Shown in pieces: positions 57,064-64,000 of a stretch of DNA of 64,000 nt. This stretch comes from DAOPKN01 sp035391225. GTDB taxonomy: Bacteria; Thermotogota; Thermotogae; MWEM01. A program made the position numbers and the translations under genes. The notes below the pieces were generated by a model, which saw only the letters and a program-made list of their open reading frames with translations, was not told the origin of the DNA and did no database searches. The DNA is taken from positions 1 through 64,000 of the forward strand of contig DAOPKN010000003.1 in NCBI GenBank assembly GCA_035391225.1, written 5' to 3'. Within the stretch, counting starts at the first letter, position 1. The number at the start of each line of letters is the position of its first letter.

Positions 57064-57093
57064 AGTGCGGGCAGGAACAGGCCTGCCCGCACT
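57064..57093. terminator. GC-rich hairpin between convergent AOR and adenine deaminase genes
   Basis: Perfect 12-bp inverted repeat AGTGCGGGCAGG / CCTGCCCGCACT (57064-57075 with 57082-57093), loop of 6. There is no T-run, so it may stop polymerase weakly or protect 3' ends on both strands. Confidence 0.5.
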
Positions 57094-57106
57094 GCTCTCC
57101 TCGGAT

Positions 57107-58840
57107 CTACCAGGTTTCGATCACCGGATCCACGAACTCAAAGCGATCGATGTTCATCAGCCCCTTGTTGGTGAGCTTGAGGTGTGGAATCACTTCGAGC
57201 TGCACGAAGGAAAGAGCCATCATGGGGTTGTACAGTGTGCAGCCGAGTTCCTTCGTGGCACGTTGCACCTTGCGGTTCTCGGCAAGCACCTCGTCCAGGG
57301 GTTTGTCGGACATCAACCCGGCAACGGGCAATGGTAAGCTTGCCAGTACTTGCCCTTCGAGCGTAACGACCATCCCACCGCCCATGCGAATCACCTCGTT
57401 AGCCGCAAGCGCCATGTCCCGATCGTCTTTTCCCGTGATGGAGATGTTGTGCGAATCGTGGCCCACGGAAAGCGCGAGTGCCCCCCGTTCCATGCCCGTT
57501 CCACTCACGAAGCCAAGGGAGAATTGCTTCCCCGGGTCGTATCGGTTGAGCACACAGATCTTGGCGATGTCCTGCCCGGTGAGGTCAGGTTGCCCTTCGT
57601 GAACAGCCAGCGTGAATTCCTGTTCCCCGGTGAGCACCGAACCTTCCATCATGTTGATGGCCCGAACGCGGGCATTCGTGCCTTCCAGGTGGAAACGGAA
57701 GTCTTGCTCTTCCATTTCACTGCAGGAAATCGTATTCATCACCCGGTCCAGGGTAACCAGCGCGGGGGGGAAATCCGCCGTGCACTTGCCATTGCTGGCC
57801 ACTACCTTTCCATCCTTGTACACCGTCAGCGGGCGAAAGTCATACAGGTCTTCCACGACCAGCATGTCCGCCTTGTATCCCGGGGCGATGGCCCCCATGC
57901 TGCGGAGCCCGTAATGGCGGGCGGTGTTGATCGAGGCGATGCGGATGGCGGTAACCGGGTCGATGTCGTGGGAAATCGTGATGCGCACCATCTCGTCGAT
58001 GTCCCCGTTCACAATGTCTTCCGGGTGTTTGTCATCGGTACAGAAAGAAAAGAAGGGCTGCGTGATGGGGCTCACCACGGGAAGCAGGTTTTCCAGGTCC
58101 CTTTCCCCCGTGCCGTAGCGCATCAGCACCTGCATACCCCGGGACAGTTTCTCCCTGGCTTCCTGTGCAGTGGTAGACTCGTGATCGGAGCGAATGAAAG
58201 CACTGATGTATGCGTTGAGGTCCTTGCCCGAAAGTCCCGGTGCGTGGCCGTCGATCTTCTTGTACTTGTGGCGGAACAGCTCGATCATGGTGATCAGCTC
58301 GTGGTCCCGCTGTAGGATCCCGGGGTAGTTCATCACTTCACCCAGTCCAAGTACCCGCGGATGCTTTTCGATGAAGCCGATCATGTCCATCACGTTTATC
58401 GTGGCACCATTCGTTTCGAAACGCGTGGCGGGCACGCAGGAGGGGATCATGAAGTAGATGTTCAACGGGATGCCTTCCGTGTAGCGCAGGAAAAAGTCCA
58501 ACCCCTTGAGTCCTACCACGTTGGCGATCTCGTGCGGGTCAGCGATCACCGTCGTGGTTCCCCTGGGTAAAACCGCGCGCGCAAACTCGCGGGGTTCGAG
58601 CATGGTACTTTCGATGTGTACGTGGGCGTTGATCAACCCGGGAACCAGGAAACGTCCTTCTAAGTCGATGACTTCTTTCCCCTCTTGGTAGTCTCCCAGT
58701 CCGGCGATCCTCTTGCGGAAGATGGCCACGTTGGTCTGTTCCACTTCACCGGAAAAAACGTTGATCACCCTTGCATTCCGCATCAACAGGTCCGCGGGTT
58801 GCTCCCCGCGTGCGACCGGGATCAAATCCGTTACACGCAT
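57107..58840 (-). CDS. ade: Adenine deaminase
   Basis: 577 residues. Amidohydrolase motifs: 'GRFLVPGLINAHVHIESTML' (HxH metal site), 'VIADPHEIANVVG', 'KKIDGHAPGLSGKDLNAYI', 'FCTDDKHPEDI'. The C-terminal region has 'GHDSHNISITGKDDRDMALA' and 'GGGMVVTLEGQ', typical of adenine deaminase (AdeC/Ade). It converts adenine to hypoxanthine and ammonia in purine salvage. AAGGAGGGATAGG precedes the ATG; the CDF gene precedes it 12 bases upstream in the same direction. Confidence 0.95.
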   Translation of the reverse strand: MRVTDLIPVARGEQPADLLMRNARVINVFSGEVEQTNVAIFRKRIAGLGDYQEGKEVIDLEGRFLVPGLINAHVHIESTMLEPREFARAVLPRGTTTVIADPHEIANVVGLKGLDFFLRYTEGIPLNIYFMIPSCVPATRFETNGATINVMDMIGFIEKHPRVLGLGEVMNYPGILQRDHELITMIELFRHKYKKIDGHAPGLSGKDLNAYISAFIRSDHESTTAQEAREKLSRGMQVLMRYGTGERDLENLLPVVSPITQPFFSFCTDDKHPEDIVNGDIDEMVRITISHDIDPVTAIRIASINTARHYGLRSMGAIAPGYKADMLVVEDLYDFRPLTVYKDGKVVASNGKCTADFPPALVTLDRVMNTISCSEMEEQDFRFHLEGTNARVRAINMMEGSVLTGEQEFTLAVHEGQPDLTGQDIAKICVLNRYDPGKQFSLGFVSGTGMERGALALSVGHDSHNISITGKDDRDMALAANEVIRMGGGMVVTLEGQVLASLPLPVAGLMSDKPLDEVLAENRKVQRATKELGCTLYNPMMALSFVQLEVIPHLKLTNKGLMNIDRFEFVDPVIETW

Positions 58841-58852
58841 TCCTATCCCTCC

Positions 58853-59806
58853 TTATGGCACTTCACGTTCGTGGTGCCTGTCTGCGGCAGCCAAATCTTC
58901 CTCGGAAAGACCGAACCGCTCTTCTTCCTTGTTCCCCAATGGTTCGATATGCACCAACACGTCGTAAATGTTTTCCATCGATTCTTTCAGCACCTTTTCT
59001 ACCCGCCTGGCAACCTCGTGTCCCTCCGAAACGCAAAGGGCCCCGTCCACTTCCACGTCAAGATCAATCACGAAGAGTGTTCCCATCTTGCGGATGCGGA
59101 TGCGGTGGGGATGGTGGGCGTCGGGGATCCTTTCGACGTGTTCGATGATCTTTCGGTACAGGGATGGATCATCGCACCCTTCCATCAACTCGGTGTTGGA
59201 TTCCAAGAAGATGCCAAAAGCCACTTTCAGGATCCAAACACTCACCACGAGGCTGGTGATAGCATCCAGCACGGGGAGCTTGAGTACGAGGGTGAAGAAA
59301 AGGCCCACGAAAACGCCCCCGGAAACCAGGATGTCGTTGCGCATGTTCTTGCCATCGGCGACCAGCATCGGGCTCTTCCATTTCCTTCCCGCGGAAAGCT
59401 TGTAGATTGCCAGAAACGTCTTCCCGCCCACGGAGAGCAGGGTCACCAACAAGGGAAGAAGGCCGGGGAGTTGTTTTTGCCCTGGGTTGAAAAGCTGGTC
59501 AAAGGAGGTTGTTGCCACCTGTATGCCCGCGAAAAAGATGATGAAAGCCAGCACCCTCGTGGTAATGGTTTCGGCACGAAGGTGCCCGTAGGGGTGTTCC
59601 AGGTCGGGTGGTTTTTGCATCACGCGAACGGTGAAAAGCGAAAGGAGGGAAGTCACGATGTCCGTGGTACTGTCTATGCCGTCAGCAACCACGGCCATGC
59701 TTCCCGAAACCAATCCCACGGTAAGCTTCAGAAGCGCAAGTACCCCGTTGCCCAAGATACCAATCCAGGAAGCCTGGCGGATCTTTTTGAGGCGAAGCGA
59801 GTCCAT
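58853..59806 (-). CDS. Cation diffusion facilitator metal transporter
   Basis: 317 residues. Six membrane helices, with metal-site residues in 'VADGIDSTTDIV' (helix 2) and 'VADGKNMRNDIL' (helix 5), both with Asp at the second ligand position, and a cytoplasmic C-terminal domain ('IDLDVEVDGALCVSEGHEVA') with the CDF fold. It exports Zn, Fe or Mn in exchange for protons. D rather than H in helix 2 fits Fe/Mn-type more than Zn-type members. A DtxR-type regulator is elsewhere in the window. Confidence 0.9.
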   Translation of the reverse strand: MDSLRLKKIRQASWIGILGNGVLALLKLTVGLVSGSMAVVADGIDSTTDIVTSLLSLFTVRVMQKPPDLEHPYGHLRAETITTRVLAFIIFFAGIQVATTSFDQLFNPGQKQLPGLLPLLVTLLSVGGKTFLAIYKLSAGRKWKSPMLVADGKNMRNDILVSGGVFVGLFFTLVLKLPVLDAITSLVVSVWILKVAFGIFLESNTELMEGCDDPSLYRKIIEHVERIPDAHHPHRIRIRKMGTLFVIDLDVEVDGALCVSEGHEVARRVEKVLKESMENIYDVLVHIEPLGNKEEERFGLSEEDLAAADRHHEREVP

Positions 59807-59841
59807 GGTAAACCCCCCTCAATTTTCAAGCATTATAGCAT

Positions 59842-59873
59842 AAAAAAACGCCCCGCGTCGTTTTCGCGGGGCG
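59842..59873 (-). terminator. Intrinsic terminator after clpC
   Basis: On the minus strand CGCCCCGCG, a 7-nt loop, CGCGGGGCG (59849-59857 with 59865-59873) and seven T (59842-59848). It ends the heat-shock cluster. Confidence 0.92.
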
Positions 59874-59899
59874 CAAAGCAAAGGGTGTATGGAAAAAGG

Positions 59900-62338
59900 T
59901 CAAACCTCCAGCGTTTCCGGGATGACCTCGAATTGCAGGGATTGGCTTTCTTCATCCAGAAGCACTTGCACGGTGCACCCTTCCGGAACCTTCCCTTCCA
60001 GCATCATATCGGACAGGGGGACTTCGATAAACTTTTCCACCGCTCGCCGCATGGGTCGCGCCCCGAACACCTGGTCGAAGCCTTTCTTCGCAAGGAAAGC
60101 GGCTGCATCTCCGTTCAACAGCACTTTCACCCTGCGATCTACGATACGATGGTTCAGCGCCTCGATCATCAACTCGGCGATCTTTTCCACCTCGGGTTCA
60201 CCCAGTGACTTGAACACCACGATGTTGTCCAACCTGTTGATTAACTCTGGCTTGAAGTGGCTCTTGAGTGCTTCCATCGCGATGCGGTCTTTTTCCACTT
60301 CCTCGTTTTGGCTTTCCGCTCCAAATCCCAACCGATGTTGTTGCTTGGAAAGTTCTGCGGAACCGATGTTGCTCGTCAAGATCACGATGGTGTTTCGGAA
60401 GTCCACCACGTGCCCCTGCCCATCGGTGAGGCGCCCGTCTTCCAGGATTTGCAGAAGGATGTTGAGCACCTCGGGGTGGGCTTTTTCCACCTCGTCCAAC
60501 AGAACCACGGAATAGGGTCTACGCCGTACGGCTTCGGTGAGTTGCCCGCCTTCCTCGTAGCCCACGTAGCCAGGACTTGCACCGATCATGCGGGAAACGG
60601 CGATTTTCTCGCTATACTCCGACATGTCCAGCCGAACCATGGCATCCTGGCTGCCAAAAAGGATCTCCGAAAGCGCCTTGGCCAGTTCGGTCTTCCCCAC
60701 TCCCGTAGGCCCCAGGAACAGGAAGGACCCAACGGGTCTCTTGGGATCTTTCAACCCGGCCTTGGAACGCCGAATGGCCTGGGCGACGCTTTGCACCGCT
60801 TCATCTTGGTCAATGATCTTCTGGTGGATGAGGCCTTCCAAGTGGATCAATTTCTCTTTCTCGGAACGCAACATGCGCGTGGTGGGTATGCCCGTCCACT
60901 TCTCCACGATCTCCGCGATCACGAACTCATCCACGACGCGGGCCTTCTTCTCCTGCTCGGTTTTCCATTCCTCGTACGCGTTTTCCAGTTCCTGCTGCTG
61001 GCGTGCCAGTTCGCTCTTTACGCGCGCAGCTCCCTCGAAATCGCTCTTTTCGACAAATTCGGAAATCTGCGCCTGCAACTCGTTGACCTGCTTCTCCTTG
61101 TCCATGAGAGCTCCGGGCAGGTAGGTGGACTCGATCTTGATCTTCGAGGCAGCCTCGTCGATCAGGTCGATTGCCTTGTCGGGCAAGAAACGCTCAGTGA
61201 TGTAGCGATCGGATAATTTCACCGCCGCGTCCAGCGCAGCGGAAGTGATTTGGACCTTGTGGTGCTTCTCGAACACATCACGCAACCCGCTCAAGATTTC
61301 CAAGCTATCCTCCAGCGAAGGTTCCTCGATCATCACCATCTGGAAACGGCGTTCCAGTGCCTTGTCCTTTTCGATGTGCTTGCGGTACTCGTCCAGCGTC
61401 GTGGCCCCGATGCAGCGCAGTTCGCCCCGGGAGAGAGCGGGCTTCAACAAGTTCGCCGCATCCATGGAACCTTCGGTGGCACCAGCTCCGACCAAGGTAT
61501 GCAGCTCATCGATGAACAGGAGAATCTCGCCCTCCTTTTCCTTCACCTCGTCGATCACCGCTTTCATGCGCTCCTCGAACTCCCCGCGGAACTTGGTTCC
61601 CGCGACCAGACGCCCCATGTCCAGTGAGAAGATCTTCTTCCCCTTGAGGTACTCGGGGATGTTGCCTTCCACGATGCGCTGTGCCAATCCTTCTGCTACC
61701 GCCGTTTTCCCCACACCGGGGTCTCCCACCAGAACGGGATTGTTCTTGGTTTTCCGGCCAAGGATCTGGATAGTGCGTCGGATCTCGTCGTCCCGCCCAA
61801 TCACGGGCATCAACTTTCCCTTTGTGGCCATGTCGCACAGGTCCACGGTGAACTTTTGCAATGGCCCGAGATTCTCCCGCTCCACTGTTCCTCCCGAGGA
61901 GCGCATCTCGCGAAGCGTGGCATACACCTTCTCCATGGTGATGCCGTACTTCAACAGTAATCGCGAAGCAAGGCTCTCTTCCACCTTGATGACGCCCAAC
62001 AGCAGGTGTTCGCCCCCGATTTTCTTGTCTTGCAGACGCCTGGCTTCTTCGGCGGAGGCCTCGAAAATGCGCCGCGCATCTGGCGTGATGAGGATCTGCG
62101 TCCCCACTTTTTGGCCAGTCCCAAATTCGCGTACCGCTCGTTCGGTGTCGCGAATCAGCGGAGCGGGGTCGGGAAAAATCTTGCGCACGATCGCTGCGCC
62201 ATCATTCTCCCTGTTTTCCAGGAGTGAGAGCAAAAGGTGTTCCGCCCGCATTTGGTTTTGGTGGTACCGCATCAGAATATCTTGGACCCCGCTGAAGATC
62301 TTTTGTGCCTGTGGGGTCATTTCTTCCATGTTCAGCAT
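59900..62338 (-). CDS. clpC: ClpC-type AAA+ chaperone/unfoldase
   Basis: 812 residues from the ATG at 62338; the GTG nine bases earlier overlaps the ribosome site. N domain with two Clp repeats (~1-145). AAA1: Walker A 'GDPGVGKTAVAEG', 'FIDELHTLVGAG'. A short UVR-like middle domain ('SDFEGAARVKSELARQQQEL', about 50 residues), not the long ClpB coiled coil. AAA2: 'GPTGVGKTELAKAL', 'LLDEVEKAHPEV'. An LGF loop ('HRLGFGAES') in AAA2 is the ClpP-docking signature. It therefore probably feeds ClpP. It is 11 bases downstream of hspR. Confidence 0.92.
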   Translation of the reverse strand: MLNMEEMTPQAQKIFSGVQDILMRYHQNQMRAEHLLLSLLENRENDGAAIVRKIFPDPAPLIRDTERAVREFGTGQKVGTQILITPDARRIFEASAEEARRLQDKKIGGEHLLLGVIKVEESLASRLLLKYGITMEKVYATLREMRSSGGTVERENLGPLQKFTVDLCDMATKGKLMPVIGRDDEIRRTIQILGRKTKNNPVLVGDPGVGKTAVAEGLAQRIVEGNIPEYLKGKKIFSLDMGRLVAGTKFRGEFEERMKAVIDEVKEKEGEILLFIDELHTLVGAGATEGSMDAANLLKPALSRGELRCIGATTLDEYRKHIEKDKALERRFQMVMIEEPSLEDSLEILSGLRDVFEKHHKVQITSAALDAAVKLSDRYITERFLPDKAIDLIDEAASKIKIESTYLPGALMDKEKQVNELQAQISEFVEKSDFEGAARVKSELARQQQELENAYEEWKTEQEKKARVVDEFVIAEIVEKWTGIPTTRMLRSEKEKLIHLEGLIHQKIIDQDEAVQSVAQAIRRSKAGLKDPKRPVGSFLFLGPTGVGKTELAKALSEILFGSQDAMVRLDMSEYSEKIAVSRMIGASPGYVGYEEGGQLTEAVRRRPYSVVLLDEVEKAHPEVLNILLQILEDGRLTDGQGHVVDFRNTIVILTSNIGSAELSKQQHRLGFGAESQNEEVEKDRIAMEALKSHFKPELINRLDNIVVFKSLGEPEVEKIAELMIEALNHRIVDRRVKVLLNGDAAAFLAKKGFDQVFGARPMRRAVEKFIEVPLSDMMLEGKVPEGCTVQVLLDEESQSLQFEVIPETLEV

Positions 62339-62349
62339 GTATGTCACCT

Positions 62350-62769
62350 CTATTCTTCATCGTTTGCCTTGAAAAAACGGAATTCGAAGGACTTGTATTC
62401 GATCTTGACCGGGAGTGGAGGTACCTCCTTGCGTAGCCTCTCGCGAAGCAGCGAATTCTCCCGTTCCAGGAATTGTATGCGTGCTTGTTGTTCCTTGCTT
62501 TGCTTGCGCAGTTTCAGGATTCGTTCGATGCCACAGGTGGGAATCCCTTCGTTGGCAAGTTCCTTGATTTCGTTGAGTACTTCCAAGTCGTTTTCCGAAT
62601 ACAGCCGCAAGTTTCCCAAGCGGTAGGGTTCCACGAACCCCCGCTTTTCATATTGGCGCAATGTTTGGGGATGGAGGTCCAGCATGCGCGCAGCCACCGA
62701 AATGATGAACTTTGGCATGTTCCACTCGTCGTTTTGTTCCACTTTGCTGTTTTGCCTGGATTTTTTCAC
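62350..62769 (-). CDS. hspR: HspR-type MerR-family heat-shock repressor
   Basis: 139 residues, GTG start. 'FIISVAARMLDLHPQTLRQYEKRGFVEPYR' region is the MerR/HspR helix-turn-helix ('MLDLHPQTLRQYEKRG'), with wing 'RLYSENDLEVLNEIKEL'. A coiled coil ('KQSKEQQARIQFLERENSLL') follows. HspR represses dnaK operons by binding HAIR sites with DnaK as co-repressor in Streptomyces; here it lies between dnaK and clpC on the same strand, consistent with autoregulation. The dnaK upstream region that would hold a HAIR site is outside the window. Confidence 0.9.
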   Translation of the reverse strand: MKKSRQNSKVEQNDEWNMPKFIISVAARMLDLHPQTLRQYEKRGFVEPYRLGNLRLYSENDLEVLNEIKELANEGIPTCGIERILKLRKQSKEQQARIQFLERENSLLRERLRKEVPPLPVKIEYKSFEFRFFKANDEE

Positions 62770-62797
62770 GCGTACCAGTCCCTTGTCATCCTGGAAA

Positions 62798-62827
62798 TTG
62801 CGCCGGAAAGGGGGTTTTCCGGCGCAA
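62798..62827 (-). other. Hairpin between dnaK and hspR
   Basis: Perfect 12-bp inverted repeat TTGCGCCGGAAA / TTTCCGGCGCAA (62798-62809 with 62816-62827), 6-nt loop. The following T-run is short (AATTTCC on the minus strand), so partial termination or mRNA processing between dnaK and hspR is likely. Confidence 0.7.
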
Positions 62828-62855
62828 AACAGGATTGTTTGGTTAACGGCTTTTT

Positions 62856-64000
62856 TTACTGGGGTTCACTCACGTCTTCGTAGTCAGCGTTCACGGTTCC
62901 ACCCTCGTCTCCGTTGTCTCCCTGGTCAGGGGGTGTCTGGCCATCGCCCGGGGCCTGTGCTTGCTGCTGTTGCTTGTACAAGTGTTCTCCCAGTTTCATG
63001 GATTCCTCGCTGAGCTGTTCCATCAGAACCTTGATGCGTTGCACGTTATCCTGGTTGATGGCTTCGCGCAGGTCGTTCTTCAAGGATTCCAGCTTCCCAC
63101 GAAGCTCGGCGGGGATCTTCTCGCCATTCTCTTTCAGAAGTTTTTCGGTTTGGTACACAAGGCCATCGGCCTGGTTCTTCATTTCGACTTCCTGCTTTCG
63201 CTTCTTGTCTTCTTCCTCGTGCTGCTTGGCCTCGTCCACCATGCGCTGGATCTCCTCGGAGTTGAGCTTGTTGCGCCCCGTCACCACGAGGGATTGTTCT
63301 TTTCCGGTGCCCAGGTCTTTGGCCGTCACGTGTACGATTCCATCCGTGTCAATATCAAACGAAACCTCAATTTGCGGGACACCACGAGGCGCGGGGGGAA
63401 TCCCCACCAATCGGAACTGCCCGAGAAGGTGGTTCTGCGCTGCGATGCTCCGCTCACCTTGGTACACGCGCACTTCCACTTCGGTTTGGGAATCTTCCGC
63501 GGTGGTGAATGTCTTGGCTTTCCGCACCGGGATCGGGGTGTTTCGCTCGATGATGGGTTCCAACAATCCTCCCTTGACTTCCACACCCAGGGTAAGGGGT
63601 GTCACATCGACCAGCACCACGTCTTTCCCCATTTCGCCAGCCATGATCGATCCCTGAATGGACGCCCCAATGGCAACTGCCTCGTCGGGGTTGATCCCAC
63701 GGTTTGCTTCCTTCCTGAAGAAACCCTTGATGAGCTTCTGCACCATGGGAACCCGGGTCATTCCACCCACCAGGAGGATTTCATCGATTTCGTCGGCATT
63801 GAGCTTTGCATCTTTGAGTGCGTTGCGCATCGGCTCCTCGGTGCTTTTCACAAGGTCTTCTACCAACGACTCAAACGTGGAGCGCGTGAGCTTGGCTTCC
63901 AAGTGAAGCGGACCTTCAGCGGTGGCGGTGATGAAAGGAAGGCTGATCTCGGTTTCCAACTTGGTGGAAAGTTCGATCTTTGCCTTTTCCGCAGCTTCCT
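62856..64000 (-). CDS. dnaK: DnaK (Hsp70), C-terminal part, cut by the window edge
   Basis: The frame continues past the right edge, so about 380 C-terminal residues are visible. It starts within the ATPase domain ('KIELSTKLETEISLPFI'), includes 'ILLVGGMTRVPMVQKLI' and 'NPDEAVAIGASIQGSI', and the substrate-binding domain 'VTPLTLGVEVKGGLLEPIIERNT' region, 'FRLVGIPPAPRGVPQIEV'. The acidic tail 'DEGGTVNADYEDVSEPQ' ends the protein. It is the first visible gene of the dnaK-hspR-clpC unit; grpE and dnaJ are not between these genes. Confidence 0.97.
   Translation of the reverse strand, partial: EAAEKAKIELSTKLETEISLPFITATAEGPLHLEAKLTRSTFESLVEDLVKSTEEPMRNALKDAKLNADEIDEILLVGGMTRVPMVQKLIKGFFRKEANRGINPDEAVAIGASIQGSIMAGEMGKDVVLVDVTPLTLGVEVKGGLLEPIIERNTPIPVRKAKTFTTAEDSQTEVEVRVYQGERSIAAQNHLLGQFRLVGIPPAPRGVPQIEVSFDIDTDGIVHVTAKDLGTGKEQSLVVTGRNKLNSEEIQRMVDEAKQHEEEDKKRKQEVEMKNQADGLVYQTEKLLKENGEKIPAELRGKLESLKNDLREAINQDNVQRIKVLMEQLSEESMKLGEHLYKQQQQAQAPGDGQTPPDQGDNGDEGGTVNADYEDVSEPQ

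Noticed and set aside
58685..60208. 507-codon open frame on the plus strand
   Set aside because: Antisense to ade, CDF and clpC; no start signals or recognisable domains.
62346..62347. GTG start of clpC nine bases before the chosen ATG
   Set aside because: The GTG is part of the AGAGGTG ribosome site of the downstream ATG.

Overview
The window is a G+C-rich bacterial chromosome segment (two scaffold pieces joined by 100 N at 51366-51465) with densely packed, often translationally coupled genes (ATGA overlaps), TATAAT-type promoters and hairpin/T-run terminators. Gene content points to an anaerobic, probably thermophilic, outer-membrane-bearing fermenter of Thermotogota-like or related type: PPDK, a tungsten aldehyde:ferredoxin oxidoreductase with its polyferredoxin, a GH57 branching enzyme beside a DUF4912 protein, a class V aminotransferase/short SerA pair for serine (as in Thermotoga), and three ABC substrate-binding proteins that all have plain signal peptides without a lipobox cysteine. 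The phylum is an inference; no rRNA is present.

Layout. 1-3256: end of a secreted FN3/beta-helix protein, a TrmN6-like methyltransferase, tRNA-Gln(CUG), a basic low-complexity protein. 3299-16236: a minus-strand glycan/amino-sugar operon (nanE-nanK fusion, FAD oxidoreductase, sugar ABC transporter, GHL10-CBM9 hydrolase, DUF4855, DUF4127) facing a divergent RpiR-family regulator, with nested palindromes over the operon promoter. 16230-26244: DUF1566 protein, thiamine pyrophosphokinase, DUF4912, GH57, TPR protein, acyl-ACP thioesterase, serine biosynthesis pair. 26245-27190: mostly non-coding, with a REP-like repeat and two 44-codon minus-strand genes. 27191-32074: four overlapping genes (flavodoxin, PEGA protein, PDZ protein, and a membrane-anchored PDZ/beta-propeller/caspase protein). 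32122-38380: DtxR-type regulator and a five-gene dipeptide ABC operon. 38576-39718: a lipoprotein caspase with an EF-hand-like loop. 39814-51227: PPDK, glutamine-synthetase-like protein, two exporters, GNAT protein, two paralogous flippase-like membrane proteins around a pyruvate-kinase-C-terminal-like protein, and a class C beta-lactamase-fold protein. 51228-53969: repeats and assembly gap, cobalamin riboswitch, btuF, btuC. 54034-56991: PlsC, polyferredoxin, AOR. 57107-64000: adenine deaminase, CDF transporter, clpC-hspR-dnaK heat-shock cluster (dnaK runs off the right edge).

The best candidates for something undescribed are the two exported caspase-fold proteins, especially the PEGA/PDZ/propeller-caspase operon, the nested operator before the fused nanE-nanK, and HspR linked to a ClpC-type (ClpP-loop-bearing) chaperone.
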